Virus record (IMG/VR): IMGVR_UViG_3300046413_000742
Coordinates: 1-20,656 of that record
Strand: one strand, 5' to 3'
Source: a virus
Length of the DNA stretch: 20,656 nt
Shown: positions 1-8,547 of the stretch, piece after piece
How the letters are laid out: every line of letters begins with the position of its first letter
Position numbering within the stretch: the first letter of the stretch is position 1
Notes under the pieces: generated by a model
Seen by the model: only the letters and a program-made list of their open reading frames with translations
Database searches by the model: none
Told to the model about the DNA's origin: nothing
Translations under genes and position numbers: made by a program

Positions 1-404
1 CTTCTAAAGCGGAACGTCAGCGTTACCTTCAAGAAGTGTCCTCTATGCGTGTCCAGCAAGGACAAGAGCAAGTAGCAGCCGCACAGCGTGTTAATGCCTC
101 CGCTAGGAAAGCCCGTGAAGCTCGTGCAACGGCTCGTGTGAGCGCTGGGGAAGCAGGAGTAGCAGGACTTAGTGTTGATGCTCTTATCAATGACCTTACT
201 AAGCAAGAAGCAGAATATAGCTTTGCTACACAACAGCAACTACAGATGAACGACGTAGGCCGCTCAATGCAGCTAGAAAATGCTGGGCTTAGTTTCACTA
301 ACAACATGCTTCGTATCAACAAGCCTATCGAACAACCTAATTACCTTGGAGCTGCTCTTAGTGGCGCTCAAACAGGAATGTCCACTTATTCAACTCTTAA
401 ATAA
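1..404 (+). CDS. Internal virion (ejection) protein, gp14-like, 5' truncated
   Basis: The reading frame is open from the window edge (first full codon at base 3), so the N-terminus lies outside; about 134 residues are visible. The visible part is Ala/Gln/Arg-rich and helical, with a segment resembling ARATARVSAGEAGVAG followed by LSVDALINDL and then ENAGLSFTNNMLRINKP. This pattern is typical of T7 gp14-type internal core proteins, which are ejected into the host envelope and form part of the DNA translocation channel. Position supports the call: it directly precedes a gp15-sized gene and a gp16-sized gene, the T7 order 14-15-16. An in-frame GTG at 36 and ATG at 45 exist but are unlikely starts because similar coding sequence continues upstream. 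Family assignment is by pattern and synteny. Confidence 0.75.
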   Translation, partial: SKAERQRYLQEVSSMRVQQGQEQVAAAQRVNASARKAREARATARVSAGEAGVAGLSVDALINDLTKQEAEYSFATQQQLQMNDVGRSMQLENAGLSFTNNMLRINKPIEQPNYLGAALSGAQTGMSTYSTLK

Positions 405-409
405 TAATA

Positions 410-2512
410 ATGCGTAAACAAGTACAACTAGACCTAGGAACACCAGCCCTACGCCCTACAGCAGCACGCGGAGGACAATACAGCGTGGCTGTTCAAGCTA
501 CACCTAAGACCAACTCAGCGTTACAGCTAGCACAGGCGTTACGGATGACTCCACAAGTTCTAGGACAAGCTACAAATATCGCTAAAGACCTAGGAGCTGA
601 GGCTGCCGCATCTACTATGGACGTAGAGGCCGCACTTAATGACACAGAGACTAAGGGTATCTTAGGCTACGATAAGGCTTACCAGCAAGGTCTCGTTAAG
701 CGTCACTTCGTAATGAACGAGGAGGCGATCAAAGAGCGCTTCTTGAACATCTCTCGCGCTGATGAATCACTTAAACAAACACCAGAGGAGTTCATAGCGA
801 CAATGGAGGGTGAGCGCAAAGCGTTTGCTGATGAGTTGTTAGACCAGTTTGGTGGTAATGCTAACCGTGAGCAAGCTATTCAAGCACTCACAGGTTCCTT
901 TGTAGATAACCTACGAGACGAAGCTACAGCCGCTTGGATAGACAACAAGAAAGACCAAGCCTTTATGCAACTCTCTGCTGACACCTCTGACATCATTAAG
1001 AAGAAGGGTGTTATTGCTGGACTACAACACGCTCGCGCTGAGATGAACGCTTGGGCTCTAGACCTTAAGCCTTCTGAAAAAGCCGCTAAGCTCCGTGGTA
1101 TTGTTACTGCTGATGCCGCTGTGTTGATAGAGCAAGGTAAAGTCTCTCAAGCTGAAGCTCTGTTAAATGAAGCTTCAACTTATTCCCTACACGGTAACGC
1201 TAAGCTCTTTGGCTCTGCTGCGGGTAAGGAAGAGATTACAACAGTTCGTAAGGCTATCAAGAGTGCTCGTAGTTCCCTTGAAGATTCTATGAAAGACCGC
1301 ATGGATAACGTGGAGCGTCTAAGCGATACCACATTTACCGCTATGCTTAACCCTTTGATGGGTTTTGATGCTAAGCGTAAATCTATGCTTCAAACACTCG
1401 TGGCTTCCAATGTGTCAGAAGCAGATGCCACCGCTAAAATAGATGAGATGTTCAACGAGGGTATGTCTTCTAACGACATGTTCCAAGCTTGGGCATCCTT
1501 AGTTACTGAATTTAGTATTGATGGAAGTGACGTTAGCCAAACACTACTAGGCTCCATACAAGATGACTTTCTACGTGTTACCAAGGACGGTTTATTCGCT
1601 AAGCCACAACTAGGCATCACCACTGAGGCACAATACGACGAAGCTAACAAGACCATGCTTGAGTATATGCTAAAGAACCCTACAGCATCCCTAGCATCTA
1701 TTCCACTCGGAGCTAATGTTCCTAAGTCGGACACACGAGTTCAAGAGATGTTTGTTACCAACAGCAACGCCGTTAAGTGGCGCAACGATGAGTCCTCTCA
1801 ATTCAAATTTTACTCTGATAAATACACATCAGAAATAACTAGCGATAAATCTCTAGGTGTTAATTTCGCTGGTGAATTTAAATCTATTCTCCGTCAAGAA
1901 GCTCAAGGCGTCTGGGATGCCTCTGGGCGTGATATGAATGAGTTTAACACTCTAATCCAAGCAAAGGCCGACGAGATAAAAGCAGATGTAGTTAAGGAAG
2001 CTAAAATTCAAAAAGCTCTTAATAGGCGATTAAAGGACATGGTTACTAGCGCGACCTCACAGTCAGAGAGTATCAGAGCTGCTAGACGTAGGGATGACCC
2101 TTTAGGCCCTGATGGTCTGCGTGACGATATTTACCCCCTACTACAGCTAAACAAGATGCCTAAAAATCAGGATGCTTTCGTCCCCGCTCTTCTTGAGGAG
2201 CGCAAACGTATGCTTGACGATAGATACGCTAGTGAACTTACTAAAGGAAGCTTATTGATCTTTGGTTTCCCTACCCTCGAAAGCTATGATGAAAAAATAC
2301 GAGCAACAGCTAGCATTGGTTTCCAAGACTTTGCCCTTGGTGGTGAGGTTCTTGATTCACTTAGCGATGCTTCAGAAGGTTGGGACATAGACAACCCAAC
2401 ACCAGAACAACAAAAGGCTATCCAGTTCTGGAAACGCCAAGGATACCGCTCATCAAGTGAGATTGATGACATTATCCGCGCACAAATATCTTATACATCC
2501 CTTACATACTAA
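410..2512 (+). CDS. Internal virion protein, gp15-like
   Basis: A 700-residue protein, close to the 747 of T7 gp15, lying between the gp14-like and gp16-like genes. The N-terminus (QVQLDLGTPALRPTAARGG) is the short basic/Pro segment common at the start of gp15-type proteins. The rest is helical, Ala/Lys/Asp/Glu-rich, with no membrane segment and no cysteine noticed. In T7, gp15 is ejected with gp14 and gp16 and forms the periplasmic tunnel of the DNA-ejection machine. The start ATG lies 5 bases after the previous stop within TAATAATAATG; no Shine-Dalgarno is visible. The stop overlaps the next start by one base (TAATG), suggesting translational coupling of the ejection proteins. No enzymatic motif was recognised. 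Assignment is by size, order and N-terminal pattern. Confidence 0.75.
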   Translation: MRKQVQLDLGTPALRPTAARGGQYSVAVQATPKTNSALQLAQALRMTPQVLGQATNIAKDLGAEAAASTMDVEAALNDTETKGILGYDKAYQQGLVKRHFVMNEEAIKERFLNISRADESLKQTPEEFIATMEGERKAFADELLDQFGGNANREQAIQALTGSFVDNLRDEATAAWIDNKKDQAFMQLSADTSDIIKKKGVIAGLQHARAEMNAWALDLKPSEKAAKLRGIVTADAAVLIEQGKVSQAEALLNEASTYSLHGNAKLFGSAAGKEEITTVRKAIKSARSSLEDSMKDRMDNVERLSDTTFTAMLNPLMGFDAKRKSMLQTLVASNVSEADATAKIDEMFNEGMSSNDMFQAWASLVTEFSIDGSDVSQTLLGSIQDDFLRVTKDGLFAKPQLGITTEAQYDEANKTMLEYMLKNPTASLASIPLGANVPKSDTRVQEMFVTNSNAVKWRNDESSQFKFYSDKYTSEITSDKSLGVNFAGEFKSILRQEAQGVWDASGRDMNEFNTLIQAKADEIKADVVKEAKIQKALNRRLKDMVTSATSQSESIRAARRRDDPLGPDGLRDDIYPLLQLNKMPKNQDAFVPALLEERKRMLDDRYASELTKGSLLIFGFPTLESYDEKIRATASIGFQDFALGGEVLDSLSDASEGWDIDNPTPEQQKAIQFWKRQGYRSSSEIDDIIRAQISYTSLTY

Positions 2513-5500
2513 TGAGTCTTACCGAAGAAGAAAAAGCAGCTTTCAACGCTATCCGTAGTGGCAACGTCGCCCCTCCAATTCCAGAGGAAGAGACACCCAT
2601 AGAACCTGAAGTACAGGCTGAGGCTGACATGGAGATTGCCCAGAGTGGCCCTTCAGCGATGCAACAGCTACAAGGTCTAGGTATTGAGATGGGTGGTACT
2701 ATCGCTGGAACATATGCCACCACTAAAGCCCTACAAACACAACGAGTAGCTAGGGGACTGAGCTTTCTAAAGAACATCCGTAGAGCTGGTCAAGTTGCCG
2801 TTACTGCTGGAGTTGCTGGCCCACAAGCTGCCGAACCAGTAAGCACCGTTGGGGGATTAGTTACCTTTGGTTTAACTGAAGGAGCTTGGGCGCTCGGTAG
2901 TAACTTTGTAAAACAAGAATATTTTAAAGCTCTAGGTGTCCAAGAGGAGACCTCAGGCGGGGAGCTACTAGCCTCCGCTTTACTTGTTGGCCCTTTGATT
3001 AGCCAAGGACGTAAGATTCCCAAGATAGGACAGGTGTTTGATACATCTATGATCAACTCCCGTAAGTGGCGCGTAGGCGCTCACGTGGTACAAGGATCGA
3101 TTATTGGTTCCGTAGAGAGTTCTATTAGACAAACCTTTGACCTAATGGCTGATGAAGATGCTAGTATTGGCGACTTTAGCATGTCTGACTTGTTCACAGG
3201 TGCTGCTGGTGGTGCTGCCTTTGGTGGTGCTCTCGGATTAGGTAGTGATACGATTGGACTCATAAAGACCTACAGAGCTGTTGTAGCTCGCAGTAAGGTT
3301 GAGATGAGAGGTTCCCTAGTTGAACGCCTAGCAAAGCTCGACAAGGCCATTGCTAAAGCTCAGAAGATAGGAATGAACCGAAATCGTATTGTTGCTGAAA
3401 TGCAAGCGGCAAAAGTTAAAGAAGAACTAGATCAACTAGACGCAGTTCACGATTCCATCGATGAGAAGTTAGCTGAAACAGAAGCTGCTGTAGAGTCTCT
3501 AAATGCTCCTAAGGAAACCCCAGCGGTTACTGAGGAACAAGTAAACCTAGCCAATGATTGGGATGCTAGAAAAGCATCCGAGGGTGAGGAAGTTACCCCC
3601 ACTAATTTAGAGGGTGTAGATGTTGTTGAAGCCCCAGAAGCGTCAGCGACTACTGCGACACCTAAAGACACCCCAGAGCCTACCCCCGCTCCTAAGACGC
3701 CCTTCCAAGCCCTCATGGATGACTACGACGCAGCCATTGCTGAACAAAGTCAAGGACGAGGTGCTGACCAAATCATTAAGCTAAATAAGCACTTCAACGC
3801 TATCTCGGATGACTTCGCTAAGAAGGCTGATGCTCTCATAGCCAATCCAAACGCTGAGAGTGTTGATGAGTTGTTAGCAATGCTGGATGAATACACAGCG
3901 TTTGACGCTAAGGATGCGGAGCTAAAACAAAAGACGGGGCAAGACCTACGAGCTCAAGCACGAGATGCAGAAAACATAGCACTTGAAAGAGAGCCTATGT
4001 CTGAAGCACGCGCGATACGCAATCAGGCACTCAAGGCTGTCCGCGAGAAGCTCCAAGCGATGAAGGATGACGTTGACGGAGCTGAGATGCAAAAGCTCGT
4101 AGAGGACATCTTCACCTACCCAGAGCCAGTCAAAAAAGGTAAGAGCACTAGAACTCCGAGCCCTGATGAAGCTTTCATGCCTCCACCTAAAGATGGTGAA
4201 GCACCTACAGATACTCCAAAGGATGGAGAAGCTCCTACAGCTACCCCCAAAGACCCAGAGACACCTAAGCTTACACCAAAGGAACGCTCTATAGCTCGCC
4301 TACGGAAGAAGCTAGATGAACTACGTGCTATCCGTAGCGGTGAGCAAGACCCCAAAGCACCTAAGCCTAAGAAAAGGAAGAGTGCTGAAGAGAAAGACCT
4401 AGAGGAACGCATTAAGTTCTACCAAGGAGAGTCCAAGGAAGTTGATGCTATAGCGGCATCTCAAGAACGTATCCAAGTTCTCAGCGGCCTTATCCAAGGT
4501 AACAGTCCTTCTCAAATACGTCAGCAAATAGGACTTCCACCTAAGTTTCGCCCAGCGCACTCAACGCCTAAGAAGATTGAGACAACACTTACCAAGCTAA
4601 AGGCAACCGAAGCAAAGCTGATGAAGATACTTCGTCGCAAGCAAACAGATGCAATACTTAGTGATATGAGAAACGTCTTTGATCCTGAACACGGCTCTCG
4701 TAGCATCGTGGATACAGCTCTCAATGGCTACCTAACGGCTCGCACAGATGCTCTACTCAATCAGCCCTCAACAGCTACCACGGGTCTTCCTTCAGGCGCA
4801 ATCCGAGTTATCTTGGCTCCCCTCAAGCAGACAGGCAAGAATACCCTTCAAGCACTTAACCCTGCCGATAGAGCACTCAAGGGTGTTCCCATGACGCAGA
4901 GGATGAAGTTTGCAGCGGCGGACGTTCTAGCTACTGCTGATCAGTTAATAACCTTTGCTCAGAGTCCTATCGTCACATCTAAACAAGCTTGGCGTAATAC
5001 TGTTGATACATTTAAACAGGGAGGCTCAAGTGGTTACTTCTACAAGGATGCCAACAAGATTGACGTTCGGGATACCGCTGAGAACGCTGGTAACTCTTCT
5101 ATCAGAAACACTCGTCAAGTTTTACAGGGTGACATAAGAGCAAGAGCTAACGAGCAAAAGAGCGTAATCGTTCGTCAAGCTATGAAACTTATGGGGTCTG
5201 ACCCAGCGACAGCTTTAATGGCACTTTCTAAAGCCATCTGGAGTGGAGGTCGTCGCGGCGTAGGCGCTCTTGATGAGCCCTTTAATTTGATCCTACAAGG
5301 TCGCGGTATTCGTGCTGAGGCAATCAAAGAAGCCATCAAGCAACAAGTGAAACCTGAAGAAGTTGCTGGGTTCATCGATGATTACATTAAAAAGTCTAGC
5401 ACAATAGATGCCCAAGGCGTTAAACGCTTCAACTACCTAGATGAGAAGTATCGTAACACAGCCAACCAAACGCGTCGTGGATTGTTTCGCCCAGCAGACT

Positions 5501-7050
5501 TAGACAAGAATGACCCTAGGATGCTTATGGAAGAAACCTTGGTTCAGTCTATACGTTCTTGGACAGGAGGGGACTTAACAGCTTCTAAGTTCCTGTTCCG
5601 ATTCCTTCAGCCAATTATTACTACCCCTACGATTGCCTTGGCTCAACAGGGACGCATTGCAGCTCAAACTACTGGTCTTCCTGCGCTAGTTGATGTTGGG
5701 CAACGCTTGTATGCTGGGGGCGCTAAACGAGTAGGTAAACAAGGTAAGATTAGTAACGTAATGTCTGGTCGTATTAACAAGGAGATTAATGACCTAGAGA
5801 TCAAAGTAGAAGACCGCCGAGCTAAGACTAAAGAAAAAGGATTAGATAAAGATGAGCAAAAGAAACGCGATGAAGACTTAGCGGCTCACCAAGAGCAACT
5901 CAAAAGTCTACGCGACTACCGAGATGAGCAGACCTACGAGCAAATAGCTATGATGGCTCTGGGTATGGGAATAGTCTACACTTACTTTGAGCTTGGTAAG
6001 AATGGACTAGCTACTGGTGCTGGAGCTTTCTTTACACGAGATCAACGTAACCAAGGGGAGTTTCAGAAATATAGAATGTTGATGGATGAGGAATCCGAGG
6101 GCATAAACTATCTCTTGGCTGAGCCGATTCGTTTCCTAGCGGCATTCTCTGCTGACTTGGGAGCTTGGTCAGCACTTGAAGGTTCAACCACCGAGAAGCA
6201 AACCATAGGTAATTTCGTAACAAGCACGCTTGAGGCATATGCTACTGACGCTGTATTCACGACTAGCTTGCGTCACATGAAAGACTTGGCATTTGGTAAA
6301 GAGAAGTCTCGTACAGGTGCTATCATTGATATAGCTGCTGGTGGTATCCCTATCCCATCTGGGTTCCGATCAGCGCGTGTCTTAGATGACGAAAACTATT
6401 CAGTGTATGACGAAGGTGCTGATGTGGGCGATATGTTCTATCGAGCGTTCGATAAATCCGTGGGAACAGAAGCAGATAATTTCCGTGTAGATAAACTAGG
6501 AAGACCTCTAATGCGCCCAGAGCGAGGAGCTTTGAACTACGTCTTTAGATATGCTCCAGAAGACCGAGCTTACAGAATGACAGCCGAAGAAGAGGTTCGT
6601 AAAGTGCTCCGTAACGATGGCCTTAGCTACAACCTAATTCCAAAGATGACAGAGTTTAAAACCATCAATGGTACTCAAGTAAATCTAAAGGAGTTCACTA
6701 GTAGCGGTCGCTCGTTGTTCAACCTGTTCGCAGAGGTGGTCAACGATGGCGATGAGATGCTTCACGAGTTACACGACTTAGTGACAGATGAAGACTGGCA
6801 AATGGACTACGATAATTACACTGTAGAGCCTGACCCAGATAATCAAGACAAGCTATACAACAAAGGCATAGACCGTCTTAAAGAAGTTCGTCAGAAGCAC
6901 GTTGATCGCGCTGTTGACTACATCTCAGATGAATCTAACATCAATCTATATCGCAACAAAGACGGACAGACCGTTCACGAGTACATTAAAAGTCTTGAAG
7001 AACGCCCTGCACGCTCTGGAAATGTTCTCGAAAAACTTAACCAATTCTAA
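2512..7050 (+). CDS. Internal virion protein, gp16-like DNA-ejection protein (no lytic transglycosylase seen)
   Basis: At 1512 residues this is the largest gene in the window and longer than T7 gp16 (1318). It occupies the gp16 slot and starts on the base that ends the gp15-like stop. Visible architecture: an N-terminal region (1-220) with Gly/Ala-rich hydrophobic stretches; a Gly-rich segment at about 228-250 (FTGAAGGAAFGGALGLG); a coiled-coil-like Lys/Glu/Ala stretch at about 270-325; two Pro/Thr/Glu-rich linkers at about 360-400 and 555-600, the second repeating KDGEAPT; a long helical body; and a hydrophobic stretch at about 1145-1175 (IAMMALGMGIVYTYFELG). T7 gp16 begins with a soluble lytic transglycosylase domain; I see no such motif here. 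Its expected role is to span the inner membrane and pull or guide phage DNA into the cell. Composition and gene order support the family; detailed homology was not tested. Confidence 0.75.
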   Translation: MSLTEEEKAAFNAIRSGNVAPPIPEEETPIEPEVQAEADMEIAQSGPSAMQQLQGLGIEMGGTIAGTYATTKALQTQRVARGLSFLKNIRRAGQVAVTAGVAGPQAAEPVSTVGGLVTFGLTEGAWALGSNFVKQEYFKALGVQEETSGGELLASALLVGPLISQGRKIPKIGQVFDTSMINSRKWRVGAHVVQGSIIGSVESSIRQTFDLMADEDASIGDFSMSDLFTGAAGGAAFGGALGLGSDTIGLIKTYRAVVARSKVEMRGSLVERLAKLDKAIAKAQKIGMNRNRIVAEMQAAKVKEELDQLDAVHDSIDEKLAETEAAVESLNAPKETPAVTEEQVNLANDWDARKASEGEEVTPTNLEGVDVVEAPEASATTATPKDTPEPTPAPKTPFQALMDDYDAAIAEQSQGRGADQIIKLNKHFNAISDDFAKKADALIANPNAESVDELLAMLDEYTAFDAKDAELKQKTGQDLRAQARDAENIALEREPMSEARAIRNQALKAVREKLQAMKDDVDGAEMQKLVEDIFTYPEPVKKGKSTRTPSPDEAFMPPPKDGEAPTDTPKDGEAPTATPKDPETPKLTPKERSIARLRKKLDELRAIRSGEQDPKAPKPKKRKSAEEKDLEERIKFYQGESKEVDAIAASQERIQVLSGLIQGNSPSQIRQQIGLPPKFRPAHSTPKKIETTLTKLKATEAKLMKILRRKQTDAILSDMRNVFDPEHGSRSIVDTALNGYLTARTDALLNQPSTATTGLPSGAIRVILAPLKQTGKNTLQALNPADRALKGVPMTQRMKFAAADVLATADQLITFAQSPIVTSKQAWRNTVDTFKQGGSSGYFYKDANKIDVRDTAENAGNSSIRNTRQVLQGDIRARANEQKSVIVRQAMKLMGSDPATALMALSKAIWSGGRRGVGALDEPFNLILQGRGIRAEAIKEAIKQQVKPEEVAGFIDDYIKKSSTIDAQGVKRFNYLDEKYRNTANQTRRGLFRPADLDKNDPRMLMEETLVQSIRSWTGGDLTASKFLFRFLQPIITTPTIALAQQGRIAAQTTGLPALVDVGQRLYAGGAKRVGKQGKISNVMSGRINKEINDLEIKVEDRRAKTKEKGLDKDEQKKRDEDLAAHQEQLKSLRDYRDEQTYEQIAMMALGMGIVYTYFELGKNGLATGAGAFFTRDQRNQGEFQKYRMLMDEESEGINYLLAEPIRFLAAFSADLGAWSALEGSTTEKQTIGNFVTSTLEAYATDAVFTTSLRHMKDLAFGKEKSRTGAIIDIAAGGIPIPSGFRSARVLDDENYSVYDEGADVGDMFYRAFDKSVGTEADNFRVDKLGRPLMRPERGALNYVFRYAPEDRAYRMTAEEEVRKVLRNDGLSYNLIPKMTEFKTINGTQVNLKEFTSSGRSLFNLFAEVVNDGDEMLHELHDLVTDEDWQMDYDNYTVEPDPDNQDKLYNKGIDRLKEVRQKHVDRAVDYISDESNINLYRNKDGQTVHEYIKSLEERPARSGNVLEKLNQF

Positions 7051-7062
7051 CCCCAACTAATT

Positions 7063-7749
7063 ATGGCTAACAGCTACATTGAATATACCTCAGGACTCAC
7101 AGCAACTACCTACAGCGTTCCCTTCAACTTTCTGTCTATTACGGACGTCAACGTGAAGGGCTACAACGGAACCACTTGGAGTGACCTTACAGTCTCTTCT
7201 CGTGACGCCTCAGCAAAGACCGTAACACTCGACGGAGCACCCAGTGCTTACCAAAAGATACGCGTATGGCGTAACACTGGAACTACACAGCTAGTGGACT
7301 TCCAGAGTGGCTCTAGGTTGTCTGAGAGTGACCTCGACACAGCTTACCAACAAGGTTTGTTTGTGGCTCAAGAGGTTTCTGAGAATGCCTCCGCTAGTGG
7401 TTACCCTTTGACTGGTGCGGAAGGGCCTGCTGGAGCTGACGGAGCGGATGGAGCTGATGGAGCTGATGGAGCTGACGGAGCTGATGCTACTGCCCCGATT
7501 CCAGACGCAGGTGCTATTGGAGCTTACAGTTTTGGCAGACCCTTAACTACTGGAGCTATAGCAATAGGTGCAACATCTACAGCGTTTCATGCTTTTCAAC
7601 AGGACGAAGTATCAAACGTTGTAGCCTTTTACAACGGAAATGTTGTCAATGGAAATTCCTCTAGTCAGACTGGAACGTGGAGGTGCATGTCTGGATGCGG
7701 CGCCGACAATACGCGCGGTTTCGCAGGCTTGTGGCTCAGAATCTCATAA
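7063..7749 (+). CDS. Short tail fibre protein with T7 gp17-type N-terminus and collagen-like repeat
   Basis: The 228-residue product starts MANSYIEYTSGLTATTYSVP and continues with a pattern (VPFNFLSITDV, VTLDGAP, IRVWRNTGT, LVDFQSGSRLSESDLDTAYQQ) that matches the virion-anchoring N-terminal domain of T7 gp17 (about residues 1-110). A collagen-like block, six GAD triplets at about residues 124-141, follows. The C-terminus (GTWRCMSGCGADNTRGFAGLWLRIS) resembles the small tip domain common at the end of phage tail fibres. T7 gp17 is 553 residues, so this fibre lacks most of the shaft. It may be a genuinely short receptor-binding fibre or an adaptor for another fibre outside the window. The start is 12 bases after the gp16-like stop, in the context ACTAATTATGG without a Shine-Dalgarno. 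Confidence 0.85.
   Translation: MANSYIEYTSGLTATTYSVPFNFLSITDVNVKGYNGTTWSDLTVSSRDASAKTVTLDGAPSAYQKIRVWRNTGTTQLVDFQSGSRLSESDLDTAYQQGLFVAQEVSENASASGYPLTGAEGPAGADGADGADGADGADGADATAPIPDAGAIGAYSFGRPLTTGAIAIGATSTAFHAFQQDEVSNVVAFYNGNVVNGNSSSQTGTWRCMSGCGADNTRGFAGLWLRIS
7432..7485 (+). repeat. 9-bp tandem repeat (6 units) encoding Gly-Ala-Asp triplets
   Basis: Six consecutive copies of GGAGCTGAY or GGAGCGGAT lie in frame inside the tail fibre gene. Only third-position and one second-codon wobble differences separate the units. The unit encodes Gly-Ala-Asp, a collagen-like triplet. Slippage would change shaft length without breaking the frame. Confidence 0.9.
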
Positions 7750-7782
7750 TATAATTAACCCTCTCAATCCCATTAACCCAAA

Positions 7783-7944
7783 ATGATACCTGAAAACCCT
7801 TATACAACACCCTTTATAGCCACCAGTGGAATTATAGGAACACTAACCCTTGACCACATAAACACAGCCGTAGCTATAGGTGTTGGTCTTCTAACAATGT
7901 TCTATCTAGGTATTAAAATCTACAAAGAAATTACAAAGAAATGA
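7783..7944 (+). CDS. Small membrane protein, candidate holin (gp17.5 position)
   Basis: A 53-residue product (MIPENPYTTPFIATSGIIG...) with a mildly hydrophobic stretch at about 11-23 and a clear membrane segment at about 29-46 (AVAIGVGLLTMFYLGIKI), ending in a lysine-rich tail KEITKK. One or two short membrane helices with a positively charged end fit a small phage holin. It sits just after the tail fibre and before the terminase genes, which is where T7 carries its holin gene 17.5 (67 residues). Its stop overlaps the next start in ATGA, indicating coupling. No Shine-Dalgarno; the leader is A/C-rich. Function is inferred from position, size and hydropathy only; an unrelated small membrane protein is possible. 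Confidence 0.6.
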   Translation: MIPENPYTTPFIATSGIIGTLTLDHINTAVAIGVGLLTMFYLGIKIYKEITKK

Positions 7945-8090
7945 GTGAATGGATATCAACCTTATGGCCTGTAGCCGTGGGTTTTGTAACCCTAGTTATT
8001 ATCCTAGCCCGCATGCACTACAACCTCGAAAGTCTAAGTGAAAAGGTAAAAATACTTTTTGATTTTCATAACAAGAGAAACAATAAATGA
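7941..8090 (+). CDS. Small single-pass membrane protein in the lysis-packaging cluster
   Basis: A 49-residue product with a membrane segment at about residues 8-23 (LWPVAVGFVTLVIILA) followed by an amphipathic charged helix (NLESLSEKVKILFDF) and a basic end. The topology, an N-terminal anchor and a short helical soluble part, recalls a second lysis component such as an antiholin or a minimal inner-membrane spanin, but it is much shorter than T7 gp18.5. It overlaps the candidate holin by 4 bases and the small terminase gene by 4 bases (ATGA at both junctions), so all three are probably translated as a coupled unit. No family was recognised with confidence. Confidence 0.6.
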   Translation: MSEWISTLWPVAVGFVTLVIILARMHYNLESLSEKVKILFDFHNKRNNK

Positions 8091-8317
8091 GTAAAGAAAG
8101 TAACGAAAAACTCTATGGTCTCCAAGACCTCCTGATTGACGAGTTTATAAATCGCATCCAGAGCGGAGAGGCTTCCCCTAGTGACCTTAACGCTGCTCGG
8201 CAACTCCTAAAGGACAACCAAATAAGTGCGACTGTAACCAACGATAACCCTATGGCTAACCTAGTCAGTATCCTTCCCTTTGATGACGAAGGTGTTGACC
8301 GCGTAGCTTCTAAATAG
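8087..8317 (+). CDS. terS: Small terminase subunit (gp18-like)
   Basis: The 76-residue product (T7 gp18 is 89) begins with an acidic/basic helical region containing LQDLLIDEFINRIQSGEASPSDLNAARQLLKDN. The ASPSDLNAARQLLKDNQI pattern is characteristic of small terminases of T7-like phages, where it is part of a compact DNA-binding helical bundle. The C-terminus (LPFDDEGVDRVASK) is a short tail likely to contact the large subunit. It recognises phage concatemers and recruits TerL. The start overlaps the preceding stop (ATGA), and the stop TAG is directly followed by the ATG of the HNH gene, so packaging genes are tightly coupled even with the nuclease between TerS and TerL. Confidence 0.8.
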   Translation: MSKESNEKLYGLQDLLIDEFINRIQSGEASPSDLNAARQLLKDNQISATVTNDNPMANLVSILPFDDEGVDRVASK

Positions 8318-8542
8318 ATGAATAGGGATTACAAAAAGGAATACGAGAGCTACCACAAGAAGCCCGAACAGCGCCGAAGGAATGACGCTAGAAAGCAAGC
8401 AAGGCGGCTCATGGTAAAGAAACACGGGTCTTCTAAGCTTGCTGGTAAAGACATTGACCACAAGGACAGAAACCCCAAGAATAATTCTACAAGTAACCTA
8501 CGGATTCAATCCAAGAAGGAAAACCGAGGTCGTAACAAGTAA
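8318..8542 (+). CDS. HNH endonuclease, between small and large terminase
   Basis: A 74-residue, very basic protein. The C-terminal half carries an HNH-type beta-beta-alpha metal signature: DIDHKDRNPKNNSTSNLRI followed by ENRGRNK. The key residues are H48 preceded by D47, N60 before LRI, and N69, the spacing seen in small phage HNH nucleases. The N-terminal 40 residues are Arg/Lys-rich and probably bind DNA. It starts immediately after the TerS stop and ends 5 bases before TerL. HNH nucleases beside terminases are known in several phages to assist packaging-related cleavage; a free-standing homing endonuclease is the alternative. The motif is clear; the role is inference. Confidence 0.85.
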   Translation: MNRDYKKEYESYHKKPEQRRRNDARKQARRLMVKKHGSSKLAGKDIDHKDRNPKNNSTSNLRIQSKKENRGRNK

Positions 8543-8547
8543 CCTAT

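Noticed and set aside
4116-4412. Minus-strand frames opposite the Pro/Thr-rich linkers of the gp16-like gene
   Set aside because: Low-complexity Ser/Gly/Val shadows of the repeated linker.
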